Shown: positions 26,718-36,284, counted from the first letter of the stretch. The stretch is DNA of 64,000 nt from Mucilaginibacter sabulilitoris (GCF_034262375.1 NZ_CP139558.1:4712001-4776000), one strand, 5' to 3'. Notes: a model not told the origin generated them from the sequence alone. Numbers and translations: made by a program.

Positions 26718-27660
26718 TCTTCCCGACTTAAATGACTACAGGACCCGTTTTTTGAACGACGGGATAGTCAGCCCTTTGAAAACCACCGGGACGCCAGAAA
26801 ATGGGCTGCTCGGTTACTTACCCGGGTGTTCCGGTGACCAAACAGGCTGGCCCTGGACAGCACAGGTCGACCCTGATACGTATAATGGTAATAACTACTG
26901 GCCTAAATTAACCATTGTGACGCCGTCTTACAACCAGGGCGCCTTTATAGAGCAAACAATAAGAGCTGTACTTTTGCAAAACTATCCCAACCTGGAATAT
27001 ATTATCATAGATGGAGGAAGCACGGATAACACAAGGGAAATACTGGAAAAATACGCTCCATGGATCAGTTACTGGCAAAGTGTGAGCGACGACGGACAGG
27101 CCAATGCCATCAATCTGGGTTTTAGTTTGGCGTCCGGGCACTACCGCGCATGGATTAACAGCGATGACTATTACCTGTCAGGGACTTTCCACCACGTTAT
27201 TAAAACCTTTATCAAAACCAAAGTTAGTTTTATCTATGGTTATGCTTATAACCTGCATGCCGATACAGGTACCCTGGAAATGATCAAAGTACTCCCGGTG
27301 CTGGATTACTTTTTAAGAATGCCCACACTGGCCCAGCCTTCGTGCTTTTGGAGCGCGGGGATCCATCAACCCGTCATCGAACAGCTACAGTGTTCGATGG
27401 ATTATGAACTTTGGCTGCGTATGGTGAGGGGCAATAGCAGAAAGCTTTTAAGAAGCCCCCTTTCTGTCGCTCATGTACACCGGCAGGCAAAAACATATGA
27501 TCCTAAAATGTCCGACGCCTGGCAAAATGATCACGATCTGATCTGTCATCCGGAAAATCACGGCCCCGTGCAACAATGGGCCAGGAAAATATGGTTACAC
27601 AAGATCTACAACCGCTTTATCAAATTAATTGAAAAAGTTACTTTCCATCAAAGGGCTTAA
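26707..27660 (+). CDS. GT2 family glycosyltransferase with N-terminal extension
   Basis: The GT2 domain begins only at about residue 65 (LTIVTPSYNQGAFIEQTIRA), after an aromatic- and Gly-rich extension that contains GWPWTAQVDPDTYN. It continues with EYIIIDGGSTDNTREILE, the DGQANAINLGFSLASG group motif and WINSDDYYL as metal site. SMDYELWLRMVRG is the catalytic-base region. The extension is seen in a known GT2 subgroup and probably belongs to the enzyme. It overlaps both neighbours. Confidence 0.87.
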   Translation: MRFNLPDLNDYRTRFLNDGIVSPLKTTGTPENGLLGYLPGCSGDQTGWPWTAQVDPDTYNGNNYWPKLTIVTPSYNQGAFIEQTIRAVLLQNYPNLEYIIIDGGSTDNTREILEKYAPWISYWQSVSDDGQANAINLGFSLASGHYRAWINSDDYYLSGTFHHVIKTFIKTKVSFIYGYAYNLHADTGTLEMIKVLPVLDYFLRMPTLAQPSCFWSAGIHQPVIEQLQCSMDYELWLRMVRGNSRKLLRSPLSVAHVHRQAKTYDPKMSDAWQNDHDLICHPENHGPVQQWARKIWLHKIYNRFIKLIEKVTFHQRA

Positions 27661-28597
27661 AAGCATTTTCCATATCCTCAAATTCAGGATACAGCTCCGG
27701 CTATTGAAATCGGTTATCCGAGATACAAACGCCTGGCTGTTGTTTGACCAGGCGGGGATCGCCGGTTTTGGTGTCAATCTGATCAGGTTATATTTCCCGA
27801 TCTACTACGATAAAAAAGAATCAAGAGCATCCTTTTCAGCCCCTGTCGAAAAACAATTCAGTGAAATTTTTGACAATGCTGATACCGGCAGATTTCAGGC
27901 TGACATACTGGTCATGCTTCAGGAGATCATACAATTACCTGTAAAAGAAACGCACAGCACCACCCCGTACCTGGATAACTATTATTTTGGCATCTATGAC
28001 GCGTCCGTACTTGGAACCATGATGATGCATTTTAAGCCGTCTAAGATCGTGGAGATTGGTTCGGGTATGTCAACCAGGTATATGAAGCTTTTTAAAACCA
28101 GGCTCGGACTGACGACCGAGATCTGCTGTATAGACCCCTTTCCCCGGACGGAAATCGAAAATGTCGCGGACTCGATCTTTCGGCAACCATTGGAGCATAT
28201 CAACGAACGGGAAGTATTTGATCTGAAAAGCGGCGACATCATATTTATGGACGGCTCTCATTATACCTTCCAGGGTAATGACACGTTAACGCTGTTTTTC
28301 AAACTTTTGCCTTCGCTGCCGCCAGGGGTAATTATCCACATTCACGATATTTTTTTACCTTATGACTACAGCGATAAGGTCGCGCAGCAATTATGGTCGG
28401 AACAATATCTACTGGCTGCGTTGTTATCAGGCGGTTTCCGGGGTCTCAGGGTGCTTTATCCGGCTTATTATTTATCAAAAACGGCCCCCGTCATAAAAGA
28501 TACGTTAGCCGGGATAAACCGTTCATTTGAAAATACAACCTTTGCGTGCGGCCCTGATCATACCGAAGGATACAGCTTTTGGTTCAAAAAGATATAA
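27629..28597 (+). CDS. Class I SAM-dependent methyltransferase (Methyltransf_24 / CmcI-like type)
   Basis: SAM motif I is KIVEIGSGMSTRYMKLFK; then ICCIDPFPRTEIENVAD, DIIFMDGSHYTFQGND and VIIHIHDIFLPYDY, where DGSH and HDIF are conserved in the CmcI/Methyltransf_24 group. The most upstream start is a TTG at 27629, which gives a basic, hydrophobic N-terminus (KKLLSIKGLKSIFHILKF), possibly a membrane-surface helix. The 32-bp overlap with the previous gene leaves the start uncertain. Fourth kind of methyltransferase in the operon. Confidence 0.82.
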   Translation: MKKLLSIKGLKSIFHILKFRIQLRLLKSVIRDTNAWLLFDQAGIAGFGVNLIRLYFPIYYDKKESRASFSAPVEKQFSEIFDNADTGRFQADILVMLQEIIQLPVKETHSTTPYLDNYYFGIYDASVLGTMMMHFKPSKIVEIGSGMSTRYMKLFKTRLGLTTEICCIDPFPRTEIENVADSIFRQPLEHINEREVFDLKSGDIIFMDGSHYTFQGNDTLTLFFKLLPSLPPGVIIHIHDIFLPYDYSDKVAQQLWSEQYLLAALLSGGFRGLRVLYPAYYLSKTAPVIKDTLAGINRSFENTTFACGPDHTEGYSFWFKKI

Positions 28598-28603
28598 GCA
28601 GCC

Positions 28604-29512
28604 ATGACCTATTCGCTCCTTGTTCCGTGTTACAATGCAGAAAAATATGTCGTGTCATTCCTCAGCAACCTGTCGAAGCTGCACAAACCCTTCGACGAGG
28701 TTATATTTTATGATGATGCCAGTACAGATGCTACCATGCAGTTATTACTGGCCGGCGGTCACCAGGTCATCAAAGGGGATATCAATAAAGGTCCGGGATA
28801 TGCGCGGAACAGATTGGCCCATGCCGCCACAGGCGACTATATACATTTTCATGATATTGATGATGAATTTAATCTCGGTTTTTTATTGTTCGCAGCCGAA
28901 AAAGCGGCCGAACCAGGCAGCGATGTCATCGTGGGCCAGGCCGACTGGATTGACGCGGTCACCCGTGAGGTGATGATCAGCTGGCGGTATAATCATGTTG
29001 AAATAAGCAATGATCCCCTGTCCTATTTCCTGGCCCATCCTTTAGGTGTCATCAACACACTCTGTAAACGATCTGTGTTTTTACAAATAAATGGTTTCAA
29101 CGAGGACATCAGGTGTTGGGAAGACGCCGATTTGCATATTCGGCTGGCCGCCGCCGGAGCCGGATTTGCCGTCATTGATGAAATACTCGCGTATTCCCTC
29201 CGGCATCATCATGGTATCAGCCGGGATCAAACATGGTGCTGGAACTGCAGGCTGAAATTTTTGGAAGGATACTTCAAACTTTATTCAAAAAGGGTGGACC
29301 GGGGGATCCTTAAAGAAGAGCTGAAAAAAATTCAGCAAGTATTGGTCATTACTGCGCAATACAGGCGTTTATCCAAGATCATTCGCCTAAACCAGGTTTA
29401 CCAACTTGGAATTCCGACGCGAAACATCAGTATACTTTATTACCTTAACAAAATAATCCCTGCGCTGGTCCTCAGCCGTCTTCTGAGGCTTTATACAGGC
29501 TCCAATTCTTAA
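28604..29512 (+). CDS. GT2 family glycosyltransferase
   Basis: GT-A enzyme with YSLLVPCYNAEKYVVSFLSN and EVIFYDDASTDATMQLL. The metal motif region reads HFHDIDDEFNLGF, a less common DxDD form. CWEDADLHIRLAAAG carries the catalytic acidic pair. The C-terminus from about 225 is basic and helical, perhaps for membrane contact. Gaps of 6 and 10 bp separate it from its neighbours. Confidence 0.86.
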   Translation: MTYSLLVPCYNAEKYVVSFLSNLSKLHKPFDEVIFYDDASTDATMQLLLAGGHQVIKGDINKGPGYARNRLAHAATGDYIHFHDIDDEFNLGFLLFAAEKAAEPGSDVIVGQADWIDAVTREVMISWRYNHVEISNDPLSYFLAHPLGVINTLCKRSVFLQINGFNEDIRCWEDADLHIRLAAAGAGFAVIDEILAYSLRHHHGISRDQTWCWNCRLKFLEGYFKLYSKRVDRGILKEELKKIQQVLVITAQYRRLSKIIRLNQVYQLGIPTRNISILYYLNKIIPALVLSRLLRLYTGSNS

Positions 29513-29522
29513 AGCGTATCTC

Positions 29523-30218
29523 ATGGCCATGTACCAATTAAAAAAAAGGCTTAAAAAGTTTCTGGGTTTACTCCCCTGGCAGGAAGATGAAGCCGGGCAG
29601 CAAAAACAGATCGATAGCTACTTTAAGCGCAACGAAATAAAAAAAATCCAGTTTGGCTGCGGCCCGAACTACTTGGCTGACTGGTTAAATACGGATATCT
29701 GTAAAAGTTCGGATGATGTGGTATATATGGATATTACCAGACAGCTTCCCCTGCCGGCAGGTACTGTTCATTTTATCACGTCAGAACATTTATTAGAGCA
29801 TATCACCTTTTGCAAGGCCAGGGAATTCTTAAAAGAGTGTTTCCGGGTACTAAAGCCCGGCGGGATAATCAGGATAACAACGCCCGACCTGGAAACGGTC
29901 ATTGACCTGTACACGAACCAGAAAGAAGACGCCCGTGCCTATGTCGATCACATTGTCCGCCATTTTATACCAGGGGTGACCTATAACGAAAATGTTTTTG
30001 TCATCAACAATGCGTTCAGAAACTGGGGGCACCAATTTTTATATGACAGGTCTACGCTTGTTCATTTACTGGAAGAAACGGGTTATATTGCCATAGAACA
30101 GGTATTGCCGGGAGAAAGCAAACACCCCCTGCTTCAGAAAATCGACTTTAGGGACCAGTCCGGATTCAAAAAAATAAATGAATTTGAAGTGATGGTATTT
30201 GAAGCCGCAAGACCTTAA
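29523..30218 (+). CDS. Class I SAM-dependent methyltransferase
   Basis: Methyltransf_11-type enzyme in which the glycine motif appears as IQFGCGPNYLADWLNTDI, the form usual among methyltransferases of capsule clusters. FITSEHLLEHITFCKAREFL and FRVLKPGGIIRITTPDLE follow. The N-terminus (KKRLKKFLGLLPWQEDE) is basic and amphipathic. No family-specific acceptor can be read. Together with the three FkbM and two other enzymes it brings the methyltransferase count to six. Confidence 0.87.
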   Translation: MAMYQLKKRLKKFLGLLPWQEDEAGQQKQIDSYFKRNEIKKIQFGCGPNYLADWLNTDICKSSDDVVYMDITRQLPLPAGTVHFITSEHLLEHITFCKAREFLKECFRVLKPGGIIRITTPDLETVIDLYTNQKEDARAYVDHIVRHFIPGVTYNENVFVINNAFRNWGHQFLYDRSTLVHLLEETGYIAIEQVLPGESKHPLLQKIDFRDQSGFKKINEFEVMVFEAARP

Positions 30219-30228
30219 TTAACGCCGC

Positions 30229-30783
30229 ATGCTGATCACGACCTATACCAGGAAACTGGTTCATTATCTGCTCATTCTTTTTTACCGTACCAAGGGAATC
30301 GCCATCATGTCCCGTTGCAAAATACACTACCAGGCGCTGCTGACCCGGGGCGTGTCAAACGGACAGAAAGGCAAAGTAATGGTCGGTAAGGGCGGTGAAC
30401 TATCCAAAGGGGTGGTTTTAAATGCCTATGGCGGGAGTATCATCATACAGGAAAACACCTTTTTAGGAGAATATGTCGTTATTTACGGTCATGGCGGCGT
30501 CCAAATCGGCAAAAACACGTTGATCGCCATGCATTGCTGCATTGTTAGTTCCAACCATGCTATACCAGCGAAAGCAACACTCATCAGATCCCGGGGAGAT
30601 GTATTGCTTCCGGTTAACATCGGAAACGACGTCTGGATGGGCGCCGGTGCAAAAGTTCTCGGCGGCGTAACCATTGGCGATGGGTGTATTATCGGGGCAG
30701 GTGCAGTGGTTACCAGGAGTTTACCACCCTACGCAATTGCAGTGGGTGTTCCCGCGCAGATCATTAATTTCAGAAATGATTAA
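30229..30783 (+). CDS. Left-handed beta-helix acyltransferase (hexapeptide family)
   Basis: O-acetyltransferase of the NodL/WbbJ-like hexapeptide class, expected to use acetyl-CoA and act on a glycan hydroxyl. After an N-terminal helix come hexapeptide turns: VMVGKGGELSKGVVLNAYGG, IIIQENTFLGEYVVIYGHGG, VQIGKNTLIAMHCCIVSSNH (His at the usual active-site position), VNIGNDVWMGAGAKVLGGV and TIGDGCIIGAGAVVTRSLPP, ending in VGVPAQIINFRND. Active as a trimer in relatives. Overlaps the next gene by 8 bp. Confidence 0.88.
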   Translation: MLITTYTRKLVHYLLILFYRTKGIAIMSRCKIHYQALLTRGVSNGQKGKVMVGKGGELSKGVVLNAYGGSIIIQENTFLGEYVVIYGHGGVQIGKNTLIAMHCCIVSSNHAIPAKATLIRSRGDVLLPVNIGNDVWMGAGAKVLGGVTIGDGCIIGAGAVVTRSLPPYAIAVGVPAQIINFRND

Positions 30784-31684
30784 TTTGATATCGGTCATCA
30801 TACCAACTTATAACCCTGATTTAAAAATATTAGATCAAACATTATACGCCCTGCAAAACCAGACCCTGGATCTAAGCCTATGGGAGCTTATTATTGTCGA
30901 CAACGGCTCTGTTCCGGATGTCCGGCTTAACCTGAACTGGCATCCACAGTATACATTAATTAAATCACCGGATCCGGGGCTTACCTACGCCAGGGTTAAG
31001 GGTTTCGAACACAGTAAGGGCGATCTGGTGATTATGGTGGATGACGATAATGTTTTAAATAAAGATTACTTACAATGCGCCCGGCAGCTATTCGATTCAA
31101 ACCTCATGCTTGGGGCGGCAGGGGGCAAGTCATTACCCGAATTTGAAAAGATACCGCCGGATTGGCTGAAAGATTTCCATTCAAATCTTGCGGTCCGGGA
31201 TTTGGGGGACAGCACCGAGATCAGTTCCTGGAACAACACATATCCCGCCTGTGCCCCGATTGGCGCAGGTATGTGTGTTAGAAAAGCGGCGGTCGCCTCC
31301 TACGTCAATAAAATCCACACCGGCATGAGCATCATCACGGACAGGAAAGGGGATGCTTTGAGTTCGGGCGGCGACAATGACCTGGTGGTCGACATTCTTA
31401 AATCCGGATGGCAGGTTGGTTATTTTCCGGAACTGGTACTGCGGCACATCATACCCGGGAAACGAATGCAACCGGGCTATATGGCAAACCTGGTTAACAG
31501 CAGCAATAAGTCCTGGGTGCAGCTATTGGATAGCCATCAGATCAATCCATGGAAAAAAATCCCCCGGTGGACTGTTCCGATCCGAAAAATGAAAGCCTGG
31601 ATAGCCTGTAAAAGCTGGCAAAACAAAAGCAATTATATCAGGTGGCGGGGCATTTGCGGGATGTACGACGGTTTGGCCCGGTAA
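30776..31684 (+). CDS. GT2 family glycosyltransferase
   Basis: The ATG at 30776 (MINLISVIIPTYNPDLKIL) is the natural start; an upstream ATG at 30674 would read through the acetyltransferase gene in another frame. Motifs are ELIIVDNGSVPDVRLNL, PDPGLTYARVKGFEHSKG and VIMVDDDNVLNKDYL (DDD metal site). GGDNDLVVDILKSG gives the later acidic pair. LPEFEKIPPDWLKDF is typical of the WcaA-like group whose members act late in repeat assembly. Followed by a 21-bp gap. Confidence 0.88.
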   Translation: MINLISVIIPTYNPDLKILDQTLYALQNQTLDLSLWELIIVDNGSVPDVRLNLNWHPQYTLIKSPDPGLTYARVKGFEHSKGDLVIMVDDDNVLNKDYLQCARQLFDSNLMLGAAGGKSLPEFEKIPPDWLKDFHSNLAVRDLGDSTEISSWNNTYPACAPIGAGMCVRKAAVASYVNKIHTGMSIITDRKGDALSSGGDNDLVVDILKSGWQVGYFPELVLRHIIPGKRMQPGYMANLVNSSNKSWVQLLDSHQINPWKKIPRWTVPIRKMKAWIACKSWQNKSNYIRWRGICGMYDGLAR

Positions 31685-31705
31685 GCGCCATCTGATTATA
31701 AAAAT

Positions 31706-32563
31706 ATGTTTGAGAAAGTTACCGGCTCTTTGGCTTATCGCCTTCCCTATTTTTACCGGCACTTGGTGAAGTTCAAAACCAGGCCGAAGATCGAACGCAA
31801 GGTTTTTCCGGCAGCTACCATCGTCATGATGACGGGGAAGAATTATCTGACGATGTCAAGTATGTCTTTGTTATCAATGATTAAGGCCTGGGATTCCTTG
31901 CCCAGGCTAGTGGTCATGGGGGATGGAACCATCTCCGTTCCTGAAATAAAAAACAAAATCAGTTTCTGGCCGGGCGAATTACTGATTGAAGACTGGGGTG
32001 TTACGGCCGCCTATCACTCCGGCAAAAAAAGGAATGCATTGCTGGAATACGCGGATCACCACCCTTTCGGCAAGAAACTGGCGGTCATCTTGCGTTATGC
32101 GGAACAATCACCGGTGGTGTGGATCGATAGCGATGTATTATTTTTTGACAATTTTACGCCCTTTATCCCCCAAAAACGGGATGGATGGGCATGTGGCGGA
32201 TCGGAGGACTTTGAGGCAGCTTACCACCATCAGGTACTGAGGCTGTTGGGGAGTAATTTTCATGATCAGTATAAATTTAACGCAGGGGTGCTGTATGTTT
32301 CCGGGGAAGGGATCTACGAACAGTTTGATTTGGAACAGGTGTTAGCAAAAATCCACCCTGATTATGATTTTTGTACCGAGCAGAGCATTTTTGCGCAAAT
32401 AGCCAGCGGATCACTGGGCGTCTTATGGTCCGGTAATGTAATCAGGAACTTCAACGCTGATAACCAGCAAATAAAGGCTATGCCGGTGGACAAGATAATA
32501 GCGCGCCATTATACCAGTAATGTCCGTCATTTATTCTGGAGGGATGCTTTTTTCCATATATGA
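31706..32563 (+). CDS. Putative glycosyltransferase, family not recognised
   Basis: A 285-residue protein with no family I can name. It has a GT-A-like look: TIVMMTGKNYLTMSSMSLLS near the start, VVWIDSDVLFFDNF with D-S-D at 141-143 as the likely metal site, and FNAGVLYVSGEGIYEQF, which resembles the acceptor loop of GT8-like enzymes. CTEQSIFAQIASGSLGVLW parallels the D/E-Q motif of the same fold. It has general resemblance to the protein at 33597 (TGKNHLYQTL, DSDMLFW), suggesting two distant members of one group. Overlaps the acyltransferase by 4 bp. Confidence 0.65.
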   Translation: MFEKVTGSLAYRLPYFYRHLVKFKTRPKIERKVFPAATIVMMTGKNYLTMSSMSLLSMIKAWDSLPRLVVMGDGTISVPEIKNKISFWPGELLIEDWGVTAAYHSGKKRNALLEYADHHPFGKKLAVILRYAEQSPVVWIDSDVLFFDNFTPFIPQKRDGWACGGSEDFEAAYHHQVLRLLGSNFHDQYKFNAGVLYVSGEGIYEQFDLEQVLAKIHPDYDFCTEQSIFAQIASGSLGVLWSGNVIRNFNADNQQIKAMPVDKIIARHYTSNVRHLFWRDAFFHI

Positions 32564-33600
32564 ACATATCAGCCAGTAACCCGCAAAAGCATAACCCGGT
32601 CATCGATATGTTAAGGTTTTTCGCCGCGTTCATGGTGTTTGTATTCCATTTAAACACATTTGTCCCTCCTGCCGCCAACTGGTACCGCTCCGTAGTAAAA
32701 TACGGATGGCTCGGGGTACCCGTTTTTTTTGTCATCAGCGGCTACTGCATTTTGCTTTCGGCCGATAGCGCTGAAAATGGTCAGGCGTTTTTACGCAAAA
32801 GATTTTTCCGGATTTTTCCGGCTTACTGGGTTAGCCTGATCATCGTTTTGGTTGCGGCGTTATTTCAGAAGATTTATACGGGCACTAACTCCGTGGCCAA
32901 CATTCCCCGAAACGCCCTACAGCTCGCAGGTACGCTGAGTTTGTTCACCTGGCCATTTAACCATATCAAAATTACCAACTGGGTCTACTGGACATTGACT
33001 TGTGAGCTGCTGTTCTATCTCCTAATAAGCCTGTTATTTTTAGTCAGAAACAAATACAGGATATTCGCGCTCATCATCATCTCCCTGATTTCGGTGGAGC
33101 TGCCCCATCAAAACGAAGGTTATTTGTTTTTCTTTGATCACTGGTCGACATTTTGCTGCGGCATAAGCCTGTTTTTTTTCTTTCGCAATGCGACCAGGTC
33201 AGATTGGCTTTACTGGAGCTTATTCTCGGGCATAAACGCCTATAACTTAGTGATTAAAAATTTCCAGGTCCAGAAGAACGAATATACCATAGCTGCACTG
33301 CTGACCATATTGATCATCGCCTTTAGCCATTATTCCAAACCATCCAAAAACATTTTGGCGACACTTGGTCTGTATTCCTATTCGCTTTATCTGATCCATG
33401 TTCCTATAGGCGTTTTCATATTAGGTTATTATAAAAGCCAGGCTGTCGTCAGGAGCACTTTTCTTACCGTGGCCTTTGACCTTGCCGCGTATTTCCTGAT
33501 CACGCTGGTGGCCGCTTTCATGTTTAAATTCGTCGAAAAACCCTGCATAGATTACGGAAGAAAACGAACAAAAATGCAAACAAATCACGTGGGCACATGA
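32560..33600 (+). CDS. Acyltransferase family 3 membrane protein
   Basis: Integral membrane O-acyltransferase (OafA type). The N-terminal helix is IDMLRFFAAFMVFVFHLN with the essential-type His; then WLGVPVFFVISGYCILLS, RKRFFRIFPAYWVSLI and NWVYWTLTCELLFYLL. About ten helices are visible and the C-terminal SYSLYLIHVPIGVFIL segment is intact, unlike the gene at 8227. No SGNH domain is attached. It probably O-acetylates the glycan or a lipid-linked intermediate. ATGA overlaps couple it to both neighbours. Confidence 0.9.
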   Translation: MNISASNPQKHNPVIDMLRFFAAFMVFVFHLNTFVPPAANWYRSVVKYGWLGVPVFFVISGYCILLSADSAENGQAFLRKRFFRIFPAYWVSLIIVLVAALFQKIYTGTNSVANIPRNALQLAGTLSLFTWPFNHIKITNWVYWTLTCELLFYLLISLLFLVRNKYRIFALIIISLISVELPHQNEGYLFFFDHWSTFCCGISLFFFFRNATRSDWLYWSLFSGINAYNLVIKNFQVQKNEYTIAALLTILIIAFSHYSKPSKNILATLGLYSYSLYLIHVPIGVFILGYYKSQAVVRSTFLTVAFDLAAYFLITLVAAFMFKFVEKPCIDYGRKRTKMQTNHVGT

Positions 33601-34532
33601 CCCGGAGCCGTCAGTTTATACAATTACTCATAGATACTTTTTACCGGCACCCGGTTTCAGCCCTCAGAAAGTACGCTCGTTTTGGCGGATGGCTGAACTA
33701 TCTTTCCATGCTGAAGGGTGCGGGCGCGATGAAACGGGCATCCGGCAGACTGTCACCGGTCAGGTCATACGCCGACGGCTATCCAATTTACTTTTTGACC
33801 GGTAAAAATCACCTGTATCAAACCTTGTTCTGTATACAGTCACTTGCTAAGTTTACTTCCTGCCGGTTCCGGTTCATTTTAGTGGACGATGGCAGCTTTG
33901 ACACGCGCATCATCAAACGTATTGAGCTGCAGTTACCAAATTCGGAACTATTTAAAAAAGCTGATATCGAAAAAAAACTGGAAGAGCTGCTGCCGGAACA
34001 CACTTTCCCAAATTTGAACCATAAGCGGAAAATATATCCCCACATTAAAAAGCTCACAGATATCCATACCCTGCCTGGTGAAAAATGGAAACTGGTACTT
34101 GATTCCGATATGCTGTTTTGGAAGGAGCCTGTCGCCATCATCAACTGGCTAAAAGATGCTCATATGCCTATTTATATGCAGGACTGCCAAAACTCATACG
34201 GGTACTCCAAAACAATCATGGAATCCTTGTGCGGAACGAACATACCTGATCTCATCAATGTCGGTGTTATCGGTTTAAACAGTAACACTATCGACTGGGC
34301 GAAATTAGACGCCTGGACAGGTTCGATGGAAAGCGCGGAAGGTTCTTCCTATTATCTGGAGCAAGCACTCACGGCGATGCTTATCAATGAAAATGCGTCG
34401 CTTGTCCTTCCTTCGGATGAATACATTGTCAACCCGGCGGCGACAGCCGTAACGATACCGCAAGGCATATTACACCATTATGTTGACCTGTCAAAACAAG
34501 TTTATTTTAAACAAGCGTGGAAGACGGTCTGA
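33597..34532 (+). CDS. Putative glycosyltransferase, family not recognised
   Basis: A 311-residue protein without a family I can name. It has the hallmarks of GT-A: IYFLTGKNHLYQTLFCIQSL, RFILVDDGSFDTRIIKRIEL and WKLVLDSDMLFWKEP with D-S-D at 169-171. Then come NVGVIGLNSNTIDW and SSYYLEQALTAMLINENA, like the acceptor loop and E-Q motif of GT8-like enzymes. About 55 residues precede the domain, mostly basic. It is comparable in layout to the protein at 31706. Start and stop overlap neighbours by 4 and 16 bp. Confidence 0.65.
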   Translation: MTRSRQFIQLLIDTFYRHPVSALRKYARFGGWLNYLSMLKGAGAMKRASGRLSPVRSYADGYPIYFLTGKNHLYQTLFCIQSLAKFTSCRFRFILVDDGSFDTRIIKRIELQLPNSELFKKADIEKKLEELLPEHTFPNLNHKRKIYPHIKKLTDIHTLPGEKWKLVLDSDMLFWKEPVAIINWLKDAHMPIYMQDCQNSYGYSKTIMESLCGTNIPDLINVGVIGLNSNTIDWAKLDAWTGSMESAEGSSYYLEQALTAMLINENASLVLPSDEYIVNPAATAVTIPQGILHHYVDLSKQVYFKQAWKTV

Positions 34533-35320
34533 ATAATTATAAAATACAATCACTTTGGATAGGCGGCGAATTGTCCAAAGTTGAACAGCTGTGCATACAA
34601 TCATTCCTTGATCATGGGCATGAATTTCATCTATATACCTATGAAACGGTCAGTAATCTTCCCCCGAAAACCCAAATATTCGATGCAGGAAGCATTCTGC
34701 CGAAGGAAAAGATCTTCACCTTTGATACAGGTTGGGGGAAAGGTTCAGTGGCAGGCTTTGCAGATTATTTCAGACTATTACTGTTACAGCGCAACGGCGG
34801 ATGGTGGACTGACATGGATGTTGTTTGTTTAAAGCCATTTGACTTTGCCCGGGAGATTGTTTTTTGCTCCAGTACGGAAGGGGAATATGGTTCGTTAGCC
34901 AATAACAGCGTTTTTAAGGTACCAAAAAACGCGCCGTTCCTGGACCATTGTATTCACAGGCTGTCACTCGGGGACATCAGCAAGATGACATACGGTTCGG
35001 CCGGACCGTTTTTATTCCAGTCGGTAATTAAGGAACTGCAGCTGGAAGACCAGATTGTACCCTATCATTATTTTAATCCCATATCCTGGAGATATGTCGG
35101 GGAATTAATTTTAGATCAAATGACACGGGCCGATAAAATCAAAGAATATGTCAGACCCTTTCTGAAGCCTCATACGATGCCTGGCCGGAGAATAGTTAAA
35201 GCGTCATATGCAGTACATTTTTGGAACGAGATATGGAGAAGCAGCCGGTTTGACAAAAACGCCCGGTACAGCGCGTCGTGCCTGTTTGAGCAGTTAAAAC
35301 GTAAACATGGAATTAAATAA
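34517..35320 (+). CDS. GT32-type glycosyltransferase (capsular, DXD sugar-binding)
   Basis: Retaining GT-A enzyme of the DXD sugar-binding (GT32/TcdAB-like) group. IQSLWIGGELSKVEQLCIQS is the start of the domain, FADYFRLLLLQRNGGWWTDM is the classic R-x6-GG-x-W/Y-x-D segment with D-M-D at 99-101, and SVFKVPKNAPFLDHC follows. GTG at 34517 is the apparent start, inside the preceding gene. Substrates of such enzymes in capsule loci are usually galactose or N-acetylhexosamines; this cannot be decided here. Confidence 0.87.
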   Translation: MEDGLNNYKIQSLWIGGELSKVEQLCIQSFLDHGHEFHLYTYETVSNLPPKTQIFDAGSILPKEKIFTFDTGWGKGSVAGFADYFRLLLLQRNGGWWTDMDVVCLKPFDFAREIVFCSSTEGEYGSLANNSVFKVPKNAPFLDHCIHRLSLGDISKMTYGSAGPFLFQSVIKELQLEDQIVPYHYFNPISWRYVGELILDQMTRADKIKEYVRPFLKPHTMPGRRIVKASYAVHFWNEIWRSSRFDKNARYSASCLFEQLKRKHGIK

Positions 35321-36284
35321 ACCGGAGTATTTGCCTGTCCCTGACAATCCCTTGATTTCGGTTTGTGTGCCCGCTTTTAACTGCGGCAAGTTTATAACCG
35401 AAACGCTGACCTGCCTGGTTGACCAGACTTACACCAATATCGAAATCATTGTAGTAAACGATGGGTCAACGGATGATACGTTAACAAAAGTCAGGGCCAT
35501 AAAGGACAGGAGGCTTACGATAATCGATGGGATTAACAAGGGAGCAGCTAACGCGAGAAATACGGCGTACGGTTTTGCTCATGGAGCGTATGTTATTTTC
35601 TTTGATGCTGACGACTATGTCGGACCGGATTTCATTTCTTTACAAGCCCGATACATCAGGGGCACAAAAAACGATGTCGTCATGGCCGCCTGGGGGAGAT
35701 TTTACCAGGAGGATCTGAAATCCCTGAAACGAGATCATTTACCTGGTACAGCGATGACCTTCAGAGAGTGGGTCAACCTTTATTGGTATAACTGCAACCC
35801 GATGACAAACCCGGGCAGAGCCCTTATCCCCGCTGCATTAATAAAAAAAGCGGGGTTATGGAATCCGGAGCTTAGCCTTAACGATGACCTTGAATTCTTT
35901 ACAAGAATATTTTTAAATGCGGACAAGATAATCTTTAATGCAGAGGCCCTTTTTCACTACCGGTCCGGTATAGGCGGCCTGTCAGGGAAAAAAAGCCGGG
36001 CGGCTTATCAGTCATCTTTCACTGCGCTGGCACAGGCGACCGAAATGGCTTTGAAACATTTCAGTCATGAGGGCCTGGTGAGGCAAAGCTGTGCAAATCT
36101 CTGGCAGGGTTTAATTTATGAGCTGTACCCGGATGAAACGGAGATCACCCGCCTTGCGCAGGAGAAGGTTGACGAATTGGGAGGGGCCACACTGGCGTTC
36201 CCCTGCGGAGGATATACCCGCTATTTAGCGGCTTTGGTCGGGTGGAAATTAACCAAACAACTTAAATCGAAACTGGCCAGGTGA
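35307..36284 (+). CDS. GT2 family glycosyltransferase
   Basis: GT-A enzyme with ISVCVPAFNCGKFITETLTC, IEIIVVNDGSTDDTLTKVRA, NKGAANARNTAYGFAHG and VIFFDADDYVGPDFIS as metal site. The catalytic region is SLNDDLEFFTRIFLNADKII. Total 325 residues, with a C-terminal helix region after about 265. Start overlaps the GT32 gene by 14 bp, and the stop overlaps the next GTG start by 4 bp. Confidence 0.9.
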   Translation: MELNKPEYLPVPDNPLISVCVPAFNCGKFITETLTCLVDQTYTNIEIIVVNDGSTDDTLTKVRAIKDRRLTIIDGINKGAANARNTAYGFAHGAYVIFFDADDYVGPDFISLQARYIRGTKNDVVMAAWGRFYQEDLKSLKRDHLPGTAMTFREWVNLYWYNCNPMTNPGRALIPAALIKKAGLWNPELSLNDDLEFFTRIFLNADKIIFNAEALFHYRSGIGGLSGKKSRAAYQSSFTALAQATEMALKHFSHEGLVRQSCANLWQGLIYELYPDETEITRLAQEKVDELGGATLAFPCGGYTRYLAALVGWKLTKQLKSKLAR

